Notes under the pieces: generated by a model
Seen by the model: the letters and a program-made list of their open reading frames with translations, nothing else
Databases searched by the model: none
What the model was told of the DNA's origin: nothing
Part shown: positions 24,401 through 36,400 of the stretch, piece after piece
Layout: every line of letters starts with the position of its first letter
How positions within the stretch are numbered: the first letter of the stretch is position 1
Assembly (NCBI GenBank): GCA_949752735.1
Contig: OX457053.1
Coordinates: 5,366,281-5,430,280, forward strand
Direction of reading: 5' to 3'
DNA: 64,000 nucleotides
DNA from: Lumbricus terrestris
Taxonomy: Eukaryota; Annelida; Clitellata; Crassiclitellata; Lumbricidae
Position numbers and translations under genes: made by a program

Positions 24401-27400
24401 GCTGTGGATTTGAACCCTGGTTACCTCACCGCTATTACCACTGCGGACGCGCCATACCACTCGACCATCGGCCTGGAAGAAACTTTGGGTGCTAGGCCTA
24501 AAGATTTCGCACACCCTGGTATATTGCGAAGAAGTGATAGATTGGCTAGTAGGCCGCCAATTTCATATAGGGAGTCCGGCAGTCGAAATAACTGGCCGCC
24601 TTTCCATCGTTGGGATTCGAACCCGGAAGTCACCTCATCCTGTCCTCCCTCTATCTCTAGAGCTCGTCCACAGCAGCACGCGGTCCCATCAGGCGAGGAT
24701 CCGGAAGTGGCGACTCCGGGGAGGCCGATAGGGGCGGGCGTTACAATTGGTCCCAGCCAGTGGGGTCAAATTAGTTCTAGAGATTTTGGTGATGATAGGT
24801 TTGAAGAGGAAACTGACTATGCTAGAACAGGCGAAATGGCAATGTCTTTTGAAAGAAGGAAGGAAAGGGAATTTGCTGATAATGTGGAAATAATGTCTGA
24901 TGATGGTAGTGTAGACATTGAAATCAGCAAAATAATGGAATCTAGACCTAAAACTGTTAAAATAATGGATAACAGAATGCATGCAGCACAGCAACCGGAG
25001 TTTAGAAATTTGGATATGAATAAACCGATCGCTAATAAATTGTCACGGGAGGGGGGTGATAAGGTCAACCCAGCTCCTTTGGCCTCTTCGTCGCTCCCTC
25101 ACGTCGAGTATCCTCGACCTGATCCGCAATGGAGGCTGCAAGCGCCGCTCGCACACGTCGATCAACAAAGAGTGGAAATGGCACCGAGTCGGGTCGACTT
25201 TACACAACCAGCGTCGGTAATGCCGACCTATCAGTCAATGCCTGACTGCGTCCTCGACGGTCGTGCAACGTCGACCATGGTTGGTCGAGACTACGCTCGA
25301 CCCGACCTTCCTCCTGGACCAGCGGCGATGGCAACGGTCGACTGGATGCAACCATACGCTCGTCCCGACCATTCAAACATGCCGTGGAGGTATGCTCCGA
25401 CCTACACTCCGAGCGCTCTCTACGGTAGCAGCGACAACCGGGTTTGGGTCGACCCGCTTCGCTGTCCCGACTCGTTTCGACCAAGCGACGCCGTCTTTCC
25501 TCGGTGGCCAACGGTCGTGGAATCGGCGAGGATGAGTTCGTGCCTCGGCGCGCAAAACTTCGGATTTAGCCGTGATGCCGAACTACCGCGATGTCAGGCG
25601 GTAATGAAGTCGACACCTCTGGAGAGAAATGAAACGACGGCCGATAATAAAGCGACGTCTGCGGTTGGTGAAACGAACGCACTGGCGCCTACCTACGTTT
25701 CGGTCGGTCCTATCAAAATTGTCCCGACGACCACCGTCGCAACGCAAACGACCGGCGACTGGGAGCTACCGTCGATCAGTTCAAAGGGAACAGTCAAGGA
25801 ACTTGAACCGACCGCGTCTGCAACAGCTAAAGAGGGCGAGGTTAAACAGTCATCGACTTCTCCTCCTAAGCCAACACAATTCCTGAAACTCGGGTCTTTT
25901 AGCGGAAAGACGGACGTTGAAACATTCTTACGAAAATTCTCCGTGTGCGCCAGGAATAACAGATGGACGGACGAGGAGAGATTGAACCAATTAGTAGTCT
26001 CATTGGTTGAACCGGCGACTCATTTGCTGAGCGAGTCGAACGCAGATAGCCTGGACACTTGGACGGCTTTGGTCCAGCGACTTCGTGAACGATACGGCAA
26101 CGCTGAACAACAAGCCCTGTTCCAAACGCAGCTAAGCACCAGGAAACAGAAAGTCGACGAGGACATGGGCGTCCTGGTGGACGACATCCGACGTCTCTCC
26201 ACGCGAGCCTATCCGGGTTCCTCGACGGCTCACAGCGAAGCAATTGCTGTTCGGGCATTCTTGGATGCCCTGAGAGATAGAACGCTTGCTCTGAAAATCC
26301 GAGAGCGAGAACCGAGATCCCTCGACGAAGCCTACAAGGTAGCGATGCGATTGGACGGCTACCAGAAAGCAGAAGACGGTGGCCATGAGCAACAAGACCG
26401 ACGACACGGCCGTGTCAACGCAATTAAAGAACAGGAAGAAGAGTCGAAAGTAGAGGATCTGGAACGGCGGATGGAGCAAATGAGGAGACAAGTGGAGCGA
26501 CTAGAGAAGAAGGAGCGACAACCAGTGTCGGCGCCACAATACAGAGACAACAATCGCGGGCCGTGGAGAGGTCAGAACGGGTCAACAAGAAATGAATGGT
26601 CGAATAACAATGGAAGTTATGGACGGGGAACTCCGCGATGTTTCCTGTGTCATCGGCTCGGTCATTTGAGCTCGGCGTGCAGACTTCGGCCATATGTGGA
26701 AACAGAAACGGAAGCAGGACCTTCCGCGCGCCGATGCTTCGAGTGTTCTGCGACGGACCACATAGCGCGCCTCTGCCCTCTTCGACAACAGCAGCAGGCT
26801 CCACCTAGCGACAACCTTGGACAACCTGTGGGCGATAACCACGACAACCCCAGCGTCGGTCGTGTGTTCGCTGTTCGGTCCGCTCCAGCGCCGAGCAGGG
26901 ACCAGCGGAACGGGCAGAACCAGGAGCGTCGGTCGCGGAGGTCGCCATCATCGTCGAGGAGGCGAGACAGTGGTCGGAACTCACCAAGAGAGGAACGACG
27001 CTGTTTCTACTGTGACGACAGTTCGCACCTTTTGAGGAGCTGTCCGCTTCGCAATGGACCCCCTGAGGACCGGATCTGGAGGATGATGGGAGAACCGACC
27101 GGACTTCGTCCGCCTGAAAACTTGACGTCGGCTGGGTAACTCTGTTAAATGACCGCTTAATCGCGGCCGTTTTGAATGCAGAAGCATCTGTAACACTGTT
27201 TTATTTTGATTGTGATGAATACGTTTACTTTACATGTGGAAGTCTTTACATGTGTGTGTTACTGTGTAAATAACTGTATTCTTGCATCGTATGTTGTGCC
27301 TTCATATATGTATGGCATAGTATTAATATTTGTATTGCATTACCGACTGTCTGATTAATGTTCGCAATGGTGATATATATTAGTATTGTATTGCATTTGC

Positions 27401-30400
27401 AATGAAGCGATGGACGATTTTATTATTGCCTCTGCTGTAGACAGAAAACTGGACTGTCATTGCCTGCATTGCGCTATATAAATATTGGTTTTACCTGTTG
27501 ATGTATATATAAGGTTGCCTATTTTAGTTAAGGCCATTGATGACGATTATGTGACCTTGAACTTAGACTTGCAGTGGAATTAGCCATGATGATGTGATTA
27601 TGTGATATTATGGCCTTTGTTAAAATAGTAGGCCTATATGTTTCTGAGTTAATGCTCGGAGGGGAAATTTGCATTAGGCCTATATTCCGCTTTATCTATA
27701 ATCTGATTTATGAAAAATAATTTTAAGAGATTTGCACAGTTAAAGTTTAATGCTCCTAATTTCTGTGTATAGAGTTTTTATATGCGTAACTATTGTCATC
27801 GCATATATATATAATTGTATGGATGCATAACTGATGATTTAAAGAGGCGCTGAATGAATGCTTTAAGGCCTATTGCGCTTAACTGCAATCTGTCGGGATT
27901 AGGCCTCTATATATATATATAGTTTGCCGTGATGAGCCCATATAATTCTGAGGATTTGAAGACAAATTTCGGCATTTTATATCAATTAAAATGTAGGCCT
28001 ACATGTTTTAATAGCCTAACGCTGAGGAATAGGCGATAAGTTAGTTATGCTGTGTAATTTTTGCATTAGGCCTAGTTTTGCGGTTTTGCCTGATTCCGCC
28101 TGCAATGGAATTATATGGTTAAACTGCGAGGCCTAATAATATAAATTAGGGCTAGAAATAATAATAATAATTAGGATCCTTTTTGTGTATAATGAAAAAG
28201 GCTGGCCGTTCAATTTCCTATTTGAGCTATAGGCAAAACGTGCCATGTAAGGTTTATCGATAATTCTAGCTTTAAAAGGTTTTGCTAAGTTTTGTTGATT
28301 GACCTAGTTTTGAGGCCTAATTTGCTGTGCATGGACTAATTTTGGGCCGGGTTAGTATAACTGCCGGTCGTTCCCACGACTTCTACAGCTGCAATTGTAG
28401 AGAGAGGGGGAGAACGACGGCGACACAATAAAGGCGATCGCGCTCGTCCTTGGCCCTGATTTATCAGTGCATATAATGTCACTTTGGATGGCCAGATTAT
28501 TGATTGCTTGAACGTAAGGAAATCAGCGGAAATATAACCTTATATTTGATTTGTTGCATAGGACTGTAATATACAGTTTTAATGCATAGATTTTATCCTA
28601 ATTTTTAGAAGAGCTTAATTAGGATTATTTTCACTTTGCGCAGAGACAACGCGACCTCTGTCGTACGATGCACATGGGCCCACATGTATAGAGATGATGT
28701 TCAATTGCCTAATTCTCACAGCCAGACGCACGCTGTAGATGCACTGCGTGGGGGGGAATAGAGACACAGGAGTCGACGCATCAAAGAGCGGCGATTAATT
28801 AGCAATCGTTGTTTCCCAGGCGCGTGGGTGGTCCCGTTAGTCTCCGCTGCATCACTGATAGAATGAAGGAAAGATAATAGGCCTTGATGCTATGCAATGA
28901 TGCCTAAGGATTTATAGTAGACTAAAGCGGCCTAACTGTTGATTTGCGCCTTAGACTAAGATCTCATATTAAAATCATGATAATCCTTTTAGGCCTAGAA
29001 TTTTTACGATTATACAATGTGACTGTTTTGTAACGTTAATTGCAATAATATGTTACGTTAGCCTATGTTTAAATGGCCTATTTTAATTCTGTGCATAATC
29101 GGTTGCATTTTTAAGTAGGCCTACTGAAAGATGTTGGGAAGGGAGCGGCTTATTAAGCTGAAGTTAGGCTTGGTCTCTTACGGTAAGCTTTGATGGGGAG
29201 CCTACGGATAGTTATAATGAGCATTGGCCTTTGGAGACTTAAGCTGTGTGTGTAGTCTCAGGTAATTTGCTATGATAGCACCGTTGTTAATGGGATTAGA
29301 GACTTAGGTTTAACTGCTTAGATGAGTCTTTAAATGTAGACGTTTGCCTACAGTGAAATGCCTAAAGAAGTCTCGATGGTAAAGGCTATGGGTGGCCTAT
29401 TAATCAGATGACCTGTTGTAAAGGTAACGAAGGTCTAGTGGTTTTTGTGGCTGTCCCGTGGGTTCTTAAGTCAATGCTTGCCGTGGAGGACTTTGTGCTT
29501 AACTAAACTCAAGGAGACCTATATATAGAATTGCTTTTGAGCTTTACTGAACTATTAGCGATGGAGCTATATAATTATAATAATAATAAATGTTTCTTTC
29601 GCTTGAACTGACATTTAACGCTAAAATGTGAACTTTCTGATGCTTACGTTGAGGACTGTTCGTTGCATATATTTTTAATTCTTGCATTTGAATCATTGAT
29701 GTAAAAATTGGAGTATGGCCTTACTAACATTTCAGGATCCATTTTTCCAATTAAAAGGATCCTGAAATCAGGGAGGGCCGAGAATAGTGTAGCGACGTAT
29801 AACTACGCTACGGGTCGCTAATATTATTTTATTTAATTTTTGATCGATTATGGGGTTTCAGGGATCTGATATATTTGTTTTATTTCTGTATTTTTGAGCT
29901 GCCTTGTGTGACCTATATTTTAATGTTGATTTGCGCTTGTCACGGGTCACAGCGACCGCTGACGTAGGCAGCAGTCGTTGCTGTTCCATTAATTGGTATA
30001 TGTTCACACGCTCTCAGCGATCGTCGGTCGCTGTCTTCAAAGGCCGTGCCGCTTGCAGTCGATGAGGGTAATTAAACTTTCGCACGCTCTCTGAGGTGGT
30101 CTGATGATCAGAGTGAGCGAGGAATACAGCCAGCCAGACAAGCACAGGCAGGGACACGGATTGAGAAGGAAACACCGTTGGCGTGTGGGTCTGTGTACGT
30201 GTGTTTTCGCAAGGTTAAACTGGTGCATTTGATGCCTACGTGATCAGCGGCAGATGGCGCCTTTCAGAAGGAGAGATAGAAGGAGAAAGATAGTGAGCTA
30301 CAGACAGACGCAGAGATACACAGGAGAGGACGCACGTGGCAGCTGATTCTTGCCGCCTTGAGACAGCTGCACAGCTGCTGGTTCGGCGCGCTCGGCTCTT

Positions 30401-33400
30401 CAGCTGCGCATGCGTAGTAGAGGGACGCTCTCCTTGTCAGGCAGTAATAAAAGAGCAGCGCAACGCTGAGAGAGGCAGTTGCGCATAGGATCTCAGGGCG
30501 GTCGGATGTATAGTGAGTTGCGCACAGGATCTCAGGGCGGTCGGATGTATTGCGGCGGTTGGTAGTTTTAGGCTCGATCAAGTTGGTGAAGCATGGCCAG
30601 GATAAGCGCCTGCTTGCACTAGTTGCGCATACACGGATTCTGTCGGCGATTCATTCTCTTTCGACATGGAGTCGATTTAATAAAAGAGTTAGTTTGTTGC
30701 GAGAAATATATCAGCGTTGTTGCGAGTTTTGCCTGCGCTTTCGCATTGGATCTACTCCTGGATTACTTGTCAAGGCCATTCTACGCCCTGTCACATGGAG
30801 TGATTTATCGTGGGCTTCGAATCGTCAGCGCTCTGTTCTCGTTCTTCGGAATTGTGTTGCGAAGCGTTTGTTCGTATTATTTGCCTAAGGGCGTCTTTCT
30901 CAAACGGCTTGGATACATAGCCGAAATTGTTGTTCATTGCGAGAAATCAGCATCGGATTTAGCTGATCCTTTCGGGCGTTTCAAACTCGACGCCTTTCTG
31001 TGTGGATATCATCTTCGTCGCTGTTCTTCGCGCACGATCGGCTTTGTCTCTTGTCTTCGGACATAAGGTACGCTTTATTGGGGAATTAATACGATCGGTT
31101 ATTAAGATATTTTGGGCTGAACTGAAATTGGCTGTGGGACTTGAGAGTCAATCGGGATTTAATTTAGGCATACTCCGGTTGATAGGTGTTTGCATTGAAT
31201 TGTTGCATTTGATTTTCATTGAATGTCTTTACAAAGGATAGGAACTGATAATTGAACTTACTGACTTTTATGTTTGATTGCGTTGAACATAATTGATGTC
31301 AATTGAAGATTCAATTGATTGTGAATAATAAGAAATATTAATTGGACAACTGACTTTGATTATTGATGGCTTTGAATGTGACGGATGTGGATTGAATGCT
31401 TGATTTGTTCATAAGAAAAACTACCTCGTTCATTGCTAGCGATATTGTCTGTGAGCTATAAAGATAGGAGTAATCTATTTAGCGCTATGGATAATTCAAG
31501 GGCTAGCACCCCGGCCCAGCCGTCTAGGCCTTCCTCATCATTGGAGGGAGTCATGGAGGCGATAACCTCTATGCACTCGTCGATGCAGACTAATGCTAAG
31601 TCGACTCATGAAGCAATGACTTCTATGCAGTCTTTTATGCAGTCTTTTATGCAGTCGTCAATTGAGACTAATGCCAGAGACACGCAAGAGGCGATTGCCA
31701 CGGTGGAGTTTAATGTCCTGGCAGTGCAATCAAATGTTAGCGATGCTATTTCCTCAGTGCAATCAAATGTTAGCGATGCTATTTCCTCAGTGCAATTAAA
31801 TGTAAGAGAAGAGATCTCGGCGGTAAGAGATAATGTCAGGGAAGCGCTGACGGAAGTTGTATCACGCTTGGAAAGATTGGAGACATCGCCGGTACCCAAG
31901 CCTGCTGTGGATTTGAACCCTGGTTACCTCACCGCTATTACCACTGCGGACGCGCCATACCACTCGACCATCGGCCTGGAAGAAACTTTGGGTGCTAGGC
32001 CTAAAGATTTCGCACACCCTGGTATATTGCGAAGAAGTGATAGATTGGCTAGTAGGCCGCCAATTTCATATAGGGAGTCCGGCAGTCGAAATAACTGGCC
32101 GCCTTTCCATCGTTGGGATTCGAACCCGGAAGTCACCTCATCCTGTCCTCCCTCTATCTCTAGAGCTCGTCCACAGCAGCACGCGGTCCCATCAGGCGAG
32201 GATCCGGAAGTGGCGACTCCGGGGAGGCCGATAGGGGCGGGCGTTACAAGTAGACCTGTGCAGTAATGCATAACACATTTAAAGGTGATGATTAGTTGTG
32301 CATATATTAAACGTCAATGTCGTTTTAGCTTTGATGTTGACTCTTTTTAGCAAGCAATATGTCACCTCACAGTTTGAATTTTATCTGAAATCATGCTTTT
32401 TTCCCAAAATCGCAGGTTTCTATAGGTCACTCTCTCAGAGTAAAGCTTTCTGTCTGTTTTAACACTTATTTTACAAAATCAGTAAACTGACTGAGCAAAA
32501 TACCCTTGAGAAATGAGTAAAATCACGTACAAATGAGTAAAATCACCAAGAGAAATGAGTAAAATCAGCTACAAATGAGTAAAATCACCAAGAGAAATGA
32601 GTAAAATCAGCTACAAATGAGTAAAATCACCAAGAGAAATGAGTAAAATCAGCTACAAATGAGTAAAATCACCTAGAGAAATGAGTAAAATCAGCTACAA
32701 ATGAGTAAAATCACCAAGAGAAATGAGTAAAATCAGCTACAAATGAGTAAAATCACCAAGAGAAATGAGTAAAATCACCTACAAATGAGTAAAATCACCA
32801 AGAGAAATGAGTAAAATCACCTACAAATGAGTAAAATCACCAAGAGAAATGAGTATCATTACTTTGAGAAATGAGCAAAATCACCAAGAGAAATGAGTAT
32901 CATTACTTTGAGATATGAGCAAAATCAGCCAGAGGAATGAACAAATTTACGCTATTGCTACCTCTATTTTTTTCAAAGTACATATGAACCCTAAGGATTG
33001 CAGAAATTAGGGAGCATTGTTTTTGGAATGGGCATAGTCTTCACAAATTATTTTATTATTGTCATTGTTAAACATTATGTCATTTGAGGCTAGCATGGAG
33101 TGTGCCTGTGATTAGTTTCTCTTACAGAGGCGCTATATGAATTACTAATAATAAGTACAGACGGAAACTGCTGTTAGGGTTGCCTTTGGGAAGAGGTCTG
33201 ATTTTTCAAAGATAATCTTTCGATTCCTAGTCTAGTGTTTGATTCTTGGCAGATGTTTTCTAAAGCTTAACATTGAGTGGTAGTCACCGCAACCCAATGT
33301 CAACAACTCCGCCACGAAGGGGACACTTCGCACCGGTCCAAAGCCCGGATAAAGGGGGGAAGGTTGACCTGAGGAGAATAGACATCTCCCGGATCGTAAA

Positions 33401-36400
33401 AACAGCACTGTCCACAATCCAATGGTAGTCATAGTTCTGATAGTTGTTTCTGTGGGTGCCATGTCTTGTTTTATTACATCCAGCAGATGCTAGTCTTTGT
33501 GCTTACGATCAATCGAAGGCAGATCGATCAACATCAAAAGATTCTTTTCAGTCTTTCGCTCCACAGACAGGACTTAGACTGAATTCTGGTCCGAACACAC
33601 TTCCAGAAGCTCCGAATTACGACTTGAAAAGTGATGGTAAATTAGCCAGTTTGTCGACTTTTGCAAGGCATTATAAACTTGGTATGCACTGAGCGAGGAT
33701 TGAGAAGATGCTGTGAACTTTAGCTGCAGTTAAAGCTGACTTGTTGCGAAGTTACTGTAGCTTCTTACATATGTCTTTTTTATGTAAAAGTGTTACAATG
33801 AAACTGATGTTTTCTTGTTTTTATCAAACTGCAACCATCATCTTAAATATTGTCATAAATATCTCTTGACAAAAGAGAATGGCTTGCTTATCTTATCTAC
33901 GGTAATTGAAGATACCATATAGTAAGTTAGGCTACTTCAATATTCATGAAGCTTGGTAAAAGCAGATTGTTTTTTATAGCCGTATCATCGTGGGGCGCGG
34001 TGGTGTAGTGGTGGCGTCGTTGCCTTGAAGCCGGAAGGTTCGAGGTTCAAATCCACCTCGCCGCGTAAGGACCTTGGGCAAGTCCTTCACTCACAATTGC
34101 TCAGCGCTTCGGCGTGAAACTCCGATGCAGTGTCCGCTCTGCATTCGGGAGCGCCTCTGAGTAGAGAGAGCTTGAAGGGGCGCTATAACAAGTGCGCATA
34201 CAAACAAACAAACAATACAAACAATAACAATTTATTTGCATTTACACTTGTGTAGACGTGGTGTTTTGCATTTAACAACGCAACAATATTTAAGACGATG
34301 GTTGTGGTTTGATATCAATAGATTTTAAATGATGTGTTCAGGATTCAAACCTGAGTCATAAATATTAGGTGCTTTCAGATAAACGCTTATGTGATGTGCT
34401 CCATCTTTTTTCGAGGAGCTTTTCTTTCAATATCTTCCTTCCTTGGTCACAGATTTCTCTGCTCTGCTGTGTAGGACATCTCGGTTATACTCCACAGTCC
34501 AGCATATAAGTCTGACTGCAGTCGCCTCATTCTCCTCAAACCAGCTGCCCAGCTACTTCCCACATGAAATCCTCGACCTCCACTTTTCCACAGGCACACG
34601 AAGACCATTCTGTTTATTATTGGGCTGGAATCGCGTCTGATAAATCGCTCTTGAAGTACTACTGGGTAAATTTGCTATTATACAATTATGCTTACAACTG
34701 CAGTTTTTAATGGAGACTAGTTTGTTGCCATGTTTAATGTTTATAGACGAGAGCATCATCACGAAATACATCAGTAGGATGCAAAGGCACTACAACGACA
34801 TACTGAAGACGTTATACATTGGAGTTTTCTTCATTGGCCATCTGTATCAGGAGAAGGTGTTAACTCGTGATCAACAAGACGATATAATGGTGCGTCCGTT
34901 TGAATACCGTAGTTTTGAAATTGCTTCCACTGTTGTTTCATGGCGACATTGTACACGTTGCATGTTCTAGTTTAATATGTTATCCCATGTGGCATGGTAA
35001 ATGACTTGCTTTAGAAGATATGACTTTGTGTCATGCAGAATGGCGGAATGATGGAGTGCATCAACGAGTCCATACTGTTTTGCTGCCATGTCATATCGAA
35101 TTTATTGCCTTGTCGGTTGTTATTCACCATTTTCCAGGATTGTATTCTTCCCTGTGCTTGAGTTTTGTTCTGGGTTATTTAAGGAGTGAATGAGAAAAAG
35201 TCTTTCCTGTTTGCAGATACTAAAGGATCAGGTGAGTGGTAAAGCAAAGATCCTTTGCATAATACAAGACGCTTTGCTACGAAGCGGTGATAAAGCAGCC
35301 GAACCTTTCCTGAACGCCTTGGTTGATCCGGATTCAAGACAGGACGCAGTTGCGATGTTAATTGATCCGGAACGGGCTACGGAGCTTATCAGAATACGAG
35401 GTTGGCATTGTGCTTCTAACTAGTTGTTTATTAAGTGTTTAGAGCTTCTTACTTTGGGGAAGGCGATGGAATCGCTGCTTATTCGCAGGATGAAGGAATG
35501 AGCCAAACAGCTTACTACAGAACAGTGGTTCCCAACCTTTTTTTGACTGCAGGGGCACTTTCTTAAGGACATGTGGGGGCCACAAGGTTAAAATTTATTT
35601 TAAATTTAATTGTCAACCGATACAGTTGTCGGTTTATTTTAATATGTTTTATTCGACTATGGATTTACTAAAAGTATATATAATTGTTAAAATTGAATCA
35701 AAATAGAATGCTTGAATGTATTTTATAAACGTCAAAATAAAATAATTTGCTGTAGAAACTAATTATGTATTCTATTCTGTCCAAAATGCTAATTTTTGAT
35801 ATATTTTTAAAAATTCTTTGAGAGGTTAGGGGCCATTTTTGACACTTTTGACCCTTGGGCCACGGGTTGGGAATCATTACTATAAAATGACGTTAGCCGT
35901 GTATTTGTTATTTACGCTTTATGCCATGGTGGTTGTTGTGCTGGGTGTAAATGCTGAGTTTATAATATCGAATGGTTTGCATGCAATATTTCTATGTGTT
36001 TGCATATAAACTTTCTCTATATTTTGATGAATGGTGCCAAAGGAATTTGTTTGGTGCATATGCATAACTGCATATGTTAAGAACTTCAGATGATCAAAAT
36101 GGTCTGTGAGTAAAGAGTGCATTGCTGGTAACTTTATGATGCGTTTTGGACTGTTGGTAATTAATGTAGGTAATTCAAGGTATAGTCACTTTCTGACTTT
36201 ACTATTATTTGTCTCGTAATTTGGAAATTCTAGGTTTGAAATTCATCTTCTTTGTCTGGACTGCAGAATTAATTTCTGGTTGAAGCGAGCCATGACTATC
36301 GTGTACCTTAACTTTCAGTGCATGCTAATTTGAATGTATATATCACTGTTTAAAAACAGTTTGAAAAGAATTTAACCTGTTGAATGACTTCGTTACTACT

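Larger units (their letters stand above)
22285..32248 (+). mobile_element. 9,964-bp LTR retrotransposon encoding Gag only
   Basis: Two direct repeats of 2,461 bp (22285-24745 and 29788-32248) begin TGTAGCGACG and end GTTACA. The 4-bp duplication AGTA flanks the whole (22281-22284 and 32249-32252). The repeats looked identical wherever I compared them, and all frames inside them translate identically, so the insertion is recent. The only long frame is Gag. From 27140 to 29787 there is no protease, reverse transcriptase, RNase H or integrase frame. It sits in the sense direction in intron 10 of the receptor gene. It needs enzymes from another element to move. Confidence 0.9.

Noticed and set aside
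24103..27196. Many minus-strand and other-frame readings across the Gag region
   Set aside because: Shadows of the Gag frame.
33992..34070. A functional tRNA gene
   Set aside because: Box A and B are present but the arms do not fold as a tRNA, and the sequence continues into a SINE body repeated elsewhere.
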